From Streptomyces sp. A1136 (GTDB lineage Bacteria > Actinomycetota > Actinomycetes > Streptomycetales > Streptomycetaceae), in assembly GCF_004795055.1 (NCBI RefSeq), contig NZ_SSBJ01000012.1:123257-187256 (forward strand): a DNA stretch of 64,000 nt, written 5' to 3'. Position 1 is the stretch's first letter. Each line of letters opens with the position of its first letter. Below, one piece after another: positions 1 to 7,141 of this stretch. Under the pieces are notes generated by a model. That model was not told the DNA's origin. It made no database searches and saw nothing but the letters and a program-made list of their open reading frames with translations. The position numbers and the translations under genes were made by a program.

Positions 1-915
1 GCACGGGCGGCCCTCGGGGTGAAGGCGATCGAGGAGGACACGAAGGTCGTCGCGTCGTCGGTGGGGGGCGACAGGCGGGAGCTGGGCTCCCCGACCGAAC
101 TCTGGGGCCTGGACCGGATCGACCAGAAGGAACTGCCGCTCGACAAGACCTTCACCACCAAGGGCAACGGCGCGGGAGTCACGGCGTACGTCCTCGACAC
201 CGGCATCGACTACAAGCACGTCGAGTTCGGCGGTCGCGCGACGTTCGGGTTCGACGCCATGGACGACGGCAAGGAGGGCATGGACTGTCAGGGGCACGGC
301 ACCCATGTCGCGGGCACGGTCGCGGGCTCGACGTACGGCGTGGCACGCAAGGCGAACCTGGTCAGCGTCCGCGTACTCGGTTGTGACGGGACGGGTTCCT
401 ACTCCGGGATCATCGCCGGCCTGGACTGGGTGGCCAAGAACGCCAAGCAGCCGGCCGTGTTGAACGCCTCCCTCGGCGGCGCGAAGTCGGACGCCGTCAA
501 CAACGCGGCGACCGCGCTCTCGGACGCGGGCGTACTGCCGGTCCTCGCGGCGGGCAACTCCTCGGCGGACGCCTGCGGCGTCTCACCCGCGTCGGCGTCG
601 CGCGTGGTGACGGTGGGGGCGAGCGACGTGTACGACGCGGAGACGAGCTTCTCCAACTACGGCCCCTGCGTCACCCTCTACGCCCCGGGCCAGGACATCA
701 CCTCCGCGAAGCTCGGCGGCGGCGGCGTGGCCCTGAGCGGTACGTCCATGGCCTCGCCGCACGTCGCCGGCGTCGCGGTGCTCTACAAGCAGGCGCACCC
801 GGCCGCGACCCCGGCGGAGATCACCGAATTCCTCACCACCGGGTCCAGCAAGGACGTGCTGAGCAGCGTCGGCACGGGCAGCCCGAACGAGCTGCTCTTC
901 ACCAACGGTCTCTGA
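1..915 (+). CDS. S8 family serine peptidase (subtilase), 5' end cut off by the window
   Basis: Secreted subtilisin-like protease; the reading frame is open at base 1, so the signal peptide and most of the propeptide lie outside. The first visible residues (AIEEDTKVVA) look like the end of an I9 inhibitor propeptide. The catalytic triad is complete: Asp in VLDTGID (codon 196-198), His in GHGTHVAG (codon 295-297) and Ser in GTSMASPH (codon 745-747). The oxyanion Asn is probably in LAAGNSS. The protein ends soon after the catalytic domain with no extra C-terminal domain, as in many extracellular Streptomyces subtilases. Its last 17 bp overlap the 3' end of the convergent DUF397 gene. Confidence 0.95.
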   Translation, partial: ARAALGVKAIEEDTKVVASSVGGDRRELGSPTELWGLDRIDQKELPLDKTFTTKGNGAGVTAYVLDTGIDYKHVEFGGRATFGFDAMDDGKEGMDCQGHGTHVAGTVAGSTYGVARKANLVSVRVLGCDGTGSYSGIIAGLDWVAKNAKQPAVLNASLGGAKSDAVNNAATALSDAGVLPVLAAGNSSADACGVSPASASRVVTVGASDVYDAETSFSNYGPCVTLYAPGQDITSAKLGGGGVALSGTSMASPHVAGVAVLYKQAHPAATPAEITEFLTTGSSKDVLSSVGTGSPNELLFTNGL

Positions 916-1165
916 GCGACCCCACGAAGTCGGCCCAGGCCCGCGCGCGGAACACCACGTGCGGGCCCTCGGGGCGCTTGGAGTCCCGGACGGGGACGAT
1001 GTGGGGGAGGCCGTCGGCGACTTCGAGGCAGTCCCCGCCGTCGCCTCCGCTGTGGGTGGACTTCCGCCAGGTGGCCATTTCGAGGCAGTTGCCGCCGTCA
1101 CCAGCGCTGTAGCTGGACTTGTGCCAGACGACGGCCGACAGGTCGTACTCAGGCGTACTGGTCAT
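899..1165 (-). CDS. DUF397 domain protein with a duplicated N-terminal motif
   Basis: An 88-aa protein of the DUF397 family, typically encoded next to Scr1-like HTH regulators in Streptomyces; such pairs have been compared to toxin-antitoxin modules and to development-linked regulators. The motif W-K-S-(S/T)-x-S-x-G-D-G-G-(N/D)-CLE occurs twice in a row (about residues 14-32 and 33-50), followed by one complete DUF397 tail (VPVRDSKRPEGP...FVGSLRD). The ATG has a GGAGGAA ribosome site 8 nt upstream. The gene overlaps the end of the upstream HTH gene by 17 bp, so the two are translationally coupled. The biochemical role is unknown. Confidence 0.9.
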   Translation of the reverse strand: MTSTPEYDLSAVVWHKSSYSAGDGGNCLEMATWRKSTHSGGDGGDCLEVADGLPHIVPVRDSKRPEGPHVVFRARAWADFVGSLRDRW

Positions 1166-1988
1166 GTTGGTATTCCTCCGCCACCGACTCGATCAGGGCT
1201 AGCGACTTCCGCGGGGAGAGCGCGTTGGCCATGAGGAGATCGTAGGTCAGGGTGCGCTGGGCGACCGTGGCCGGATCGTCGAACAGCTGCCCGGTGCCAC
1301 TGCCTTGGATGTAGGCGAGCGGGGGAGCGTCCTCGAAGGCCATGAGTTTCAGCGAGCCCAGCAGTCCCGCGTGGAAGCCCGCGCTGAACGGCAGCACCTG
1401 CACCATGATCCGGTGCGACCGGATCAGGCGCGCGATGTGGAGTAGGGCGTCGGCGAGGATCGCCGGGTCGTCCCCGCTACGGCGCAGGATCGCCTCGTCA
1501 AGCACACACCAGAACACGGGGGTTGTTGGATCACTGAGCAGGGCCGCCCGCTCCAGCCGGTTCCTGACCAGCTCCTCGATCGTTTCCTCCGTTGCCGTCG
1601 GCTGGTAGGCGCGGAACACCTCCCGCGCGTACGCCTCCGTCTGCAACAGGCCTGGGATGATCAGCGGCGCGTACTCCCGGATCGTCTTCGCCAGCGCCTC
1701 CGCCTCGGCTGCCGCCGCGAAGTGGTCCGGGTACTTGGATGTGGCGGCTGCCGCACAGTTTCGCGCGAAGAAGCCGTCCGTCCGGAGGACCTCGTCAATC
1801 TGGCGTGCCACGTCGGGGAGCATCCTGCGGGTGCCCGCTTCGAGTTGGCCGATGAACGAGCCGCTGACGTAGAGCCGTTCGGCGAGTTCGGCCTGGGTGA
1901 GGCCCGCGCGTTCGCGGGCGACGCGGAGTTCGGCGCCCAGGAGGGCGCGCGGTGAGGAGGCGGGATCGAGGTTCTTCGGCCCTGGCAT
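1149..1988 (-). CDS. Scr1-type helix-turn-helix transcriptional regulator (XRE HTH + DUF5753)
   Basis: A 279-aa cytoplasmic DNA-binding protein. Residues about 16-70 are an XRE-type helix-turn-helix (RVARERAGLTQAELAERLYVSGSFIGQLEAGTR). The rest is a DUF5753 domain with the usual IIPGLLQTEAYAR segment and a tail rich in beta strand and helix (VQVLPFSAGFHAGLLGS). Length and order are normal for the family. The ATG is preceded by AGGAG. It forms a two-gene operon with the downstream DUF397 gene, and the divergent gene pair from 2102 shares its upstream region, so autoregulation and control of that pair are plausible. Regulatory targets cannot be read from the sequence. Confidence 0.93.
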   Translation of the reverse strand: MPGPKNLDPASSPRALLGAELRVARERAGLTQAELAERLYVSGSFIGQLEAGTRRMLPDVARQIDEVLRTDGFFARNCAAAATSKYPDHFAAAAEAEALAKTIREYAPLIIPGLLQTEAYAREVFRAYQPTATEETIEELVRNRLERAALLSDPTTPVFWCVLDEAILRRSGDDPAILADALLHIARLIRSHRIMVQVLPFSAGFHAGLLGSLKLMAFEDAPPLAYIQGSGTGQLFDDPATVAQRTLTYDLLMANALSPRKSLALIESVAEEYQHDQYA

Positions 1989-2101
1989 GGCAACTCCTGG
2001 TCCAACAAGTGCGTTTGTGCGCTGCCCGACGTTGAAAGGCTAGTGACCGAGTGACCACTCTGTGTGCGGAACGCGATTACTCAGAGCGAAAGGGACGTGT
2101 C

Positions 2102-2320
2102 ATGGTGCTCTCGCCCAAGGAACGGTTGTTGGCGGCCGAGGAGGCCGTGGGGCAGTTGAAGGAGGCCCTCGGGGATGTGGGCGTGGTGTTTCCCTCGCTC
2201 GGCGTGGACGGGGTGTCGGCGGCCGGGACCTACGGGCTGCCGCTGGTGGACCTCGGGCGGTGCAACCTGGACACCGCGCTGCGGCTCGCGGCCGTGCTGC
2301 ACGAGCGGGCCCGCCCGTGA
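2102..2320 (+). CDS. Small hypothetical protein in an Scr1/DUF397-associated locus
   Basis: A 72-aa protein of unknown function. The ATG at 2102 is preferred over an in-frame GTG at 2051 because AAAGGGA lies a suitable distance upstream. Residues 5-25 (SPKERLLAAEEAVGQLKEAL) should form an amphipathic helix; the rest is mixed, ending in a second helix (LDTALRLAAVLHERARP). No catalytic motif is visible. Its stop codon overlaps the GTG of the next gene (GTGA), so the two are co-translated. Divergent orientation to the HTH/DUF397 pair suggests one accessory module. Confidence 0.75.
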   Translation: MVLSPKERLLAAEEAVGQLKEALGDVGVVFPSLGVDGVSAAGTYGLPLVDLGRCNLDTALRLAAVLHERARP

Positions 2321-3027
2321 CGGGTGACGAACGGGCGCGTTGCGAAGCGGTCTTGAGGGGGCTGGCGGAGGCGGCGCGCGGGTGGGAGTTCGAGCTGGCG
2401 TGGAAGCTGTGCTGGCTGGAGAAGGGGATGGTCAGGGACGGGTGGAAGCGTGCGGGTATGGGTCTGTCGGTGCGGGTCGCGCGGGACGAGCGCAGCGGGT
2501 TGTGGACCGCTGTGGGCGATGACGGCAAGCGAAGAGTGTGTGAGACGGCCGACACGGCGGACGAGGCGACGGCCCTGGTCCAGGAGGCGTTCGGGCTCAA
2601 GGCCTGGCGTCCGCAGCCACCTCCGCCGCCCGGCTGGCAGCGGTTCTCGCTGGTCCACACCCCGGTGGACGAGTCCCCGGGGTTCGACGACCGGCGCTAC
2701 GACGCCATCAAGGCCCGGCCGCCGACCGGGTGCGTGGTCGAGGACTTCGGCGGGTGTTTCGGGCTGCGCTGCGAGCGTCCGGGGGCGCGGCTGCTCGACG
2801 CGGTGGCTCCGCTGTGCGGGGAGATCAGGGCCGGGTACGGGCTCCAGATGTCGGGTCTGGGCATCGAGAAGCTGTGGGAGTGGTCGCGGGACGGCGCGGA
2901 CGGCTGGGGCGCCGAGATCGTGGGGCAACTGCTGCTGATGGCCGCCGAGCGGGGCCCGAAGCTGGGCTACGGCGTCGAGGACCTGGTGGCCTACCTGCGC
3001 ACCGCCGCCGGGGGGTGTGGGGCGTGA
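2317..3027 (+). CDS. Hypothetical protein, second gene of a coupled pair
   Basis: A 236-aa protein; I recognise no family. The GTG start at 2317 overlaps the previous stop codon in a GTGA junction; the same frame is open further upstream, but coupling favours this start. The N-terminal third has Trp-rich helices (GWEFELAWKLCWLEKG). Residues about 45-95 look like a small alpha/beta domain (VRVARDERSGLWTAV...DEATALVQEAF), as in DUF1876- or dsRBD-like folds. A poly-Pro linker (RPQPPPPPGW) precedes a helical C-terminal region with six or so Cys/Trp residues. The stop abuts the convergent GNAT gene with no gap. Confidence 0.8.
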   Translation: MTGDERARCEAVLRGLAEAARGWEFELAWKLCWLEKGMVRDGWKRAGMGLSVRVARDERSGLWTAVGDDGKRRVCETADTADEATALVQEAFGLKAWRPQPPPPPGWQRFSLVHTPVDESPGFDDRRYDAIKARPPTGCVVEDFGGCFGLRCERPGARLLDAVAPLCGEIRAGYGLQMSGLGIEKLWEWSRDGADGWGAEIVGQLLLMAAERGPKLGYGVEDLVAYLRTAAGGCGA

Positions 3028-3525
3028 TCAGCGGGGGCGGAGGTACTCGACCTGGGCGAGGGGGGCGCCGTCGCCGAAGTCGTGGGTGCGCACGGAGCCG
3101 GATTCGGTGAAGCCGGACTTCGCGTAGAAGCGGCGGGAGCGGGGGGTGTCGCGCAGGGTCCAGAGGTGGGCGCCGTCGTATCCGTCGTCGTGCAGGCGGT
3201 CCAGCGTCGCGCCCATCAGGGCGGCGGAGAGGCCGGTTCCCCAGGCGTCGGGGTGGGCGAAGAACGTGCGTATCTCCGCCAGGCCCGGCCGGTCCGGGGA
3301 GGGGACGGTCCAGGACAGGGCCAGCGGGCGGCCGTCGAGTTCGGCGAGCAGGATCGTGCTGCTTTCGTCGGCGACGCGGGCGTGCCAGCGGGTGCGTCGG
3401 GAGCTCACCTCGCGGGCCGCGAAGTCCTGTTCGAAGAAGGGCGCGTACGCCGCTTCCCACGAGGCGGCGTGGATCTCCCCGAGCGCGTCCCCGTCGGCCA
3501 GGGACGCGCGACGAATCTCGATCAT
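3028..3525 (-). CDS. GNAT family N-acetyltransferase
   Basis: A 165-aa single-domain acetyltransferase that would transfer acetyl from acetyl-CoA to an unknown amine. The GNAT fold is readable: beta1 (IEIRRASLADGDAL), the central sheet (ILLAELDGRPLAL), beta4 followed by a degenerate acetyl-CoA loop (FAHPDAWGTGLSAALM, in place of Q/RxxGxG/A) and the C-terminal RRFYAKSGFTESG motif. The start is supported by a TAGGGT hexamer at 3532-3537, 6 nt before the ATG, indicating a leaderless transcript. It is monocistronic and converges with the gene ending at 3027. Substrate unknown. Confidence 0.9.
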   Translation of the reverse strand: MIEIRRASLADGDALGEIHAASWEAAYAPFFEQDFAAREVSSRRTRWHARVADESSTILLAELDGRPLALSWTVPSPDRPGLAEIRTFFAHPDAWGTGLSAALMGATLDRLHDDGYDGAHLWTLRDTPRSRRFYAKSGFTESGSVRTHDFGDGAPLAQVEYLRPR

Positions 3526-3615
3526 CCGATCACCCTACGCCGGGCGTCCTCGTGGCGGGCGGGAGAAACGGTCGGGCGGGGACGTGCTCCGGTGTCGGGA
3601 GCGCGGTGGCGGGAG

Positions 3616-5136
3616 TCAGGCCATCGCCGGTTCCTGCGCCGGGTCGGCGGCGGGGGGAGCGTCGGGACCGGGGTCGGTGTCGAGGTCGGCCAGCATCCGT
3701 GGGGTGAAGCCGAAGAAGTAGGTCGCGGCGAAGCCCACCGCATAGCCGACCGCCAGGCCGCCCGCGTAGACGGCGATGGCCGTGCCCAGCCCGGCAGGGC
3801 CGTCCAGCAGTGGGAACAGGGCCCACCCGGAGGGGCCGATGGCCGTCGAGCCGAAGCCGGCGCCGAGTTGGTTGAAGAGGCCGACGAAGGCGCCGCCCGC
3901 CGCCCCGCCGACGCAGGCGGTGACGAACGGGCGGCCCAGCGGCAGGGAGACCCCGTAGATCAGCGGTTCCCCGACGCCCAGGAAACCGGCCGGGAGCGCC
4001 GACTTGATGGTCGTGCGCAGGGAACGGTTGTGCGGCAGGCGGTAGTAGACGGCGATGGCCGCACCGACCTGTCCCGCGCCCGCCATGGCGAGGATCGGCA
4101 GCAGCACGGTGTAGCCGGAGTGTTCGATGAGGGTCGTGTGGATCGGGATCAGGGCCTGGTGCAGACCGAGCATGACCAGCGGGAGGAAGAGACCGCCCAG
4201 GACGAGACCGGCGAACGCGCCACCCGTGGCCAGGAGGCGGTCGGCGAACCAGGCGATGCCCTCGGCGACCTCACCCGCGACGTACATCAGGCCGAAGAGG
4301 GTGACCAGGCCGGGGAGGAGGACCGTGAGGGTGGGCGTGACCAGGTTGTCGACGGCCTGCGGGACCCAGGTGCGGCACCACTTCTCGACGTACACGGCGA
4401 GCAGCGCGGCGGCCAGCGCGCCGAGGACGCCGCCTTGGCCGGGGGCGAGGTGTTGGCCGAACGCCTCGATCTTCGCGACTCCCGGGAAGACGATGATCGC
4501 GGCGACCGCGCCGCCGAGGACGGGCGTACCGCCGAACTCCTTGGCGGTGTTGTAGCCGACGAAGACGGCGATCAGGGACATGAACCCGGACGCGATCGCG
4601 GCGAGCGCGGGGACGACGGCGGGCAGCAGGCCGGAGTTGGTGAGCAGGCCGTTCAGCCCGGCGATGATGCCGCAGCCGATGAGGGCCGGGATGAGGGGGA
4701 CGAAGATGTTCGCGATCCGGCGCAGGAGCAGTTTGACGGGGGTGGAGTTGCGCGCCGCGCGGGCTTCTTTCAGCGCCGTTCCGCGCGAGCGGAGCGCCTC
4801 GGCCGTGGCGGTGGGGGGCACGGAGGGGGAGGGGGCGTCGGTGGGGGCCTCGGGGACGGCTTCGGCGGTGCGGGGGCCGGCCTCGCGTACCAGTGCCTCG
4901 AACTCGGGGGTGACGCGGGCGACGGCGCCCGGGCCGAGCACGATCTGGTAGGTGTCGTCGTCCACGACGCCGAGTACGGCGGGCAGGGCCTTGAGCTCCT
5001 CGCTCCGGACGAGGGAACGGTCGCGCAGGCCGACGCGCAGGCGGGTCATGCAGTGCGCGACGGAGCTGACGTTGTCCGGGCCGCCGACCAGGGGGAGGAT
5101 CGCGGCGGCGGTGGCGCGGTGCGGGTCGGGGGACAT
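3616..5136 (-). CDS. PTS transporter subunit EIIBC, probably for N-acetylmuramic acid
   Basis: A 506-aa inner-membrane phosphotransferase permease. Residues 1-85 form the EIIB domain with the phosphorylated cysteine in AHCMTRLRVGL (Cys29). A variable Pro/Ala linker follows, then an EIIC domain of about ten membrane segments (residues 130-490), including the substrate-region motif GVGEPLIYGVSLPLGRPF. No EIIA domain is fused, so a separate EIIA would have to donate phosphate. The gene lies 40 bp downstream of murQ on the same strand, which points to import of MurNAc as MurNAc-6-phosphate (MurP type) rather than glucose or sucrose. Substrate assignment is inferred from context. Confidence 0.88.
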   Translation of the reverse strand: MSPDPHRATAAAILPLVGGPDNVSSVAHCMTRLRVGLRDRSLVRSEELKALPAVLGVVDDDTYQIVLGPGAVARVTPEFEALVREAGPRTAEAVPEAPTDAPSPSVPPTATAEALRSRGTALKEARAARNSTPVKLLLRRIANIFVPLIPALIGCGIIAGLNGLLTNSGLLPAVVPALAAIASGFMSLIAVFVGYNTAKEFGGTPVLGGAVAAIIVFPGVAKIEAFGQHLAPGQGGVLGALAAALLAVYVEKWCRTWVPQAVDNLVTPTLTVLLPGLVTLFGLMYVAGEVAEGIAWFADRLLATGGAFAGLVLGGLFLPLVMLGLHQALIPIHTTLIEHSGYTVLLPILAMAGAGQVGAAIAVYYRLPHNRSLRTTIKSALPAGFLGVGEPLIYGVSLPLGRPFVTACVGGAAGGAFVGLFNQLGAGFGSTAIGPSGWALFPLLDGPAGLGTAIAVYAGGLAVGYAVGFAATYFFGFTPRMLADLDTDPGPDAPPAADPAQEPAMA

Positions 5137-5176
5137 CGTGGTGGTTCGCCTCGCTGCGGGTCGGTGGAGGGGGCTG

Positions 5177-6100
5177 TCAGCGGGTCCGGGGGAGGGCGTC
5201 GCGCAGGTGGCCGCCGGTTTCGGCGAGGAGCGCGGTGGCGGTGGGGCCGTCGACCCCGCCGAGGATGACGAGGACCGCGTTCTTGACCTCGCCGTCGGTG
5301 GCGGCGAGCGCGGCCTCGATCTCGTCGTCCGGGGCGCCGGTGGCGAGGGCGACGATGCGGCGGGAGCGGGCGCGCAGCTTCTCGTTGGTGGCGCGGACGT
5401 CGACCATCAGGTTCCCGTACGTCTTGCCGAGACGGATCATGGTGACGGTCGAGATGAGGTTCAGTACGAGCTTCTGCGCGGTGCCGGCCTTCAACCGGGT
5501 GGAGCCGGTGAGGAATTCGGGCCCGACGACGACCTCGATGCCGTGTTCGGCGGCCGTGGCGAGGGCCGAGCCGGCGTTGCAGGACAGTCCGACGGTGAGT
5601 GCGCCGCGCGTGCGGGCGAACTCGACGGCGCCGATCGCGTACGGGGTGCGGCCCGAGGCGGAGATGCCGATGACGGTGTCGGCGGCGGTGAGGTCGAGTG
5701 CGGCGAGGTCTTCGGCGGCGAGGTCGGCGGAGTCCTCGGCGCCTTCGACGGCCTCGACCATGGCGGTGGGGCCGCCCGCGATCAGGCCGACGACCTGCTG
5801 GGGGTCGGTGTTGAAGGTCGGCGGGCATTCGCTGGCGTCGAGCACCCCCATGCGGCCGGCGGTGCCGGCGCCGGCGTAGAGGAGCCGGCCGCCGCGCGCC
5901 ATGCGGGCGGCGATCGCGTCGACGGCCGCGGCGATGTCGGGGAGCCGGGCGGCGACGGCGGCCGGGACGGTCGCGTCCTCGGCGTTCATGAGTCGGACGA
6001 TGTCGAGGGTGGGCAGCCGGTCGATCTCGGCGAGGTCGGGGCGGAAGGCCTCGGTGGTGAGGGTGTCGAGCTGGGCACGCAGTTCCGCGTGGGCGGTCAT
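5177..6100 (-). CDS. murQ: N-acetylmuramic acid 6-phosphate etherase MurQ
   Basis: A 307-aa SIS-domain lyase that cleaves the lactyl ether of MurNAc-6-phosphate to GlcNAc-6-phosphate and D-lactate, in the cytoplasm. Family marks are GAGTAGRMGVLDASECPPTF (residues about 61-80), GISASGRTPYAIGA and the LIPGSTRLKAGT-like segment (FLTGSTRLKAGTAQKLVLN). The ATG at 6100 has an AGGAA site and is preferred to the longer frame back to 6241, whose extra residues are low-complexity Pro/Arg. It forms an operon with the EIIBC permease downstream. No RpiR/MurR-type regulator is adjacent, so control must be from elsewhere. Confidence 0.94.
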   Translation of the reverse strand: MTAHAELRAQLDTLTTEAFRPDLAEIDRLPTLDIVRLMNAEDATVPAAVAARLPDIAAAVDAIAARMARGGRLLYAGAGTAGRMGVLDASECPPTFNTDPQQVVGLIAGGPTAMVEAVEGAEDSADLAAEDLAALDLTAADTVIGISASGRTPYAIGAVEFARTRGALTVGLSCNAGSALATAAEHGIEVVVGPEFLTGSTRLKAGTAQKLVLNLISTVTMIRLGKTYGNLMVDVRATNEKLRARSRRIVALATGAPDDEIEAALAATDGEVKNAVLVILGGVDGPTATALLAETGGHLRDALPRTR

Positions 6101-6123
6101 GGGCGGTTCCTCGCGCTGGGGTG

Positions 6124-6196
6124 TCGCTCGGGGTGTCGCTCGGTCGGGTCTGGGTCTCGGGTTCCGGGTCTCGGTCTCGGGTCTCGGTCTCGGGCG
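6124..6196. repeat. Short tandem repeat upstream of murQ
   Basis: Imperfect copies of TCTCGG(T/G) and CGGGTCTCGG are arrayed between the murQ start and the next gene. The segment lies in the murQ 5' region and generates spurious open frames. No function is evident. Confidence 0.6.
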
Positions 6197-6323
6197 GATG
6201 GCTGAGGTCGGCACCGTATTTTCGTCCGCTGTGGGGGTCAAGGCGCCATGCCCTGGCGGCCCGCGCCCGTGGAAGTGGCCTCGGCTTTGCTCGTACTCGC
6301 CCGTACGGGTTCACAATGGGCCC

Positions 6324-6698
6324 ATGGACCACGCGACCCCTATTGAGCAGGCACTCCATGCCGCCCGTGCCCTGGTACTCGCCGATCTCGTCGCCGGCGA
6401 GGTCGCGGAGGCCGATGTCGTGTCCCTCGTGGAGGACGCGGTCACGCACCGCCGGTGGTGGGTGGAGCAGTGGCCGGAGGGGGTCGACTACCTCGCCGGA
6501 CTCGTCGCGCAGGACGTGCAGGACGCGCTGTTGGAGAAGTACGGCCGCTGGCCGCTGTGCCCCGTCTGCGCGCACGGCGAACCGCATTCGCTGGACGTGG
6601 AGCCGGAGCTGGGGCCGGACCCGCAGTGGGTGTGCTCCGAGGCGGGCGTGCGGGTGGCGGCGGTGGGCGGGCTCGGCCCCGTGTTCGGCCGGCGGTGA
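6324..6698 (+). CDS. Hypothetical protein with a possible zinc site
   Basis: A 124-aa cytoplasmic protein with no family I recognise. The N-terminal 75 residues are acidic and helical (IEQALHAARALVLADLVAG...), followed by a CPVCAHGEPH segment that could bind a metal together with a later Cys (WVCSEAG), and a Gly-rich tail. A CACAAT hexamer at 6312-6317 lies 6 nt before the ATG, supporting this start on a leaderless mRNA. Only 7 bp separate it from the DUF4031 gene, so they form an operon. Confidence 0.8.
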   Translation: MDHATPIEQALHAARALVLADLVAGEVAEADVVSLVEDAVTHRRWWVEQWPEGVDYLAGLVAQDVQDALLEKYGRWPLCPVCAHGEPHSLDVEPELGPDPQWVCSEAGVRVAAVGGLGPVFGRR

Positions 6699-6705
6699 GC
6701 GGCGG

Positions 6706-6972
6706 GTGACGGTGTACATAGACCCGCCGACCTGGCCGGGTCACGGCCGCATGTGGTCGCACCTGGTCAGCGACGTCTCGTACGAGGAACTGCACGCCTT
6801 CGCGGCGTCGATCGGCTGCCCGCCGCGGGCGTTCGAGCGGGACCACTACGACGTGCCGTCGTACCGGTACGCGGACGCGGTGGCGGCGGGCGCGGTGGAG
6901 ATCGGCAGCAAGGAGCTGGTCCGGCGGATCACCGATGCGGGGCTGCGCCGCCCGAAGGGCCGTACGGCCTGA
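6706..6972 (+). CDS. DUF4031 domain-containing protein
   Basis: An 88-aa small protein of the DUF4031 family; the function is unknown. It has the typical opening TVYIDPPTWPGHGRMWSHLVSD, the central ELHAFAASIGCPPRAFERDHYDVP segment and an IGSKELVRRITDAGLRRP end. The length is normal for the family. The GTG at 6706 is used; it lies 7 bp after the previous gene, so translation is probably coupled. Confidence 0.88.
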   Translation: MTVYIDPPTWPGHGRMWSHLVSDVSYEELHAFAASIGCPPRAFERDHYDVPSYRYADAVAAGAVEIGSKELVRRITDAGLRRPKGRTA

Positions 6973-6984
6973 TCAGGGGCCCGG

Positions 6985-7141
6985 GGCGGGCGCGCGGCCC
7001 GCTGCCGTCCCGGCGTACGGACCCGGGCGTCCTGGTCCGGTCCCGGTGTCCCGGTTCCCCGTGTCCCGGCCCTGGCGTCCCGGCCCGGGCGTCCTGGCCC
7101 GGGCGTTCGGGCGTCTCGGCGTTCGGGCGTTCCGGCCCCGC
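6985..7141. repeat. GC-rich imperfect tandem repeats between convergent genes
   Basis: Repeated GTCCCGG, GGGCGTC and GGCGTTCGG units fill the gap between the DUF4031 gene and the convergent MFS gene. It may act as a transcription-termination zone, but no single clean hairpin with a U-tract was found. Confidence 0.5.

Noticed and set aside
583..1101. Open frame opposite the subtilase
   Set aside because: Antisense shadow of real genes with low-complexity, Arg/Ala-rich content and no homology-like pattern.
5046..6719. Long minus-strand frame covering the murQ/EIIBC region
   Set aside because: It is out of frame with murQ and its sequence is a His/Arg/Pro-rich shadow typical of GC-rich codon third positions.
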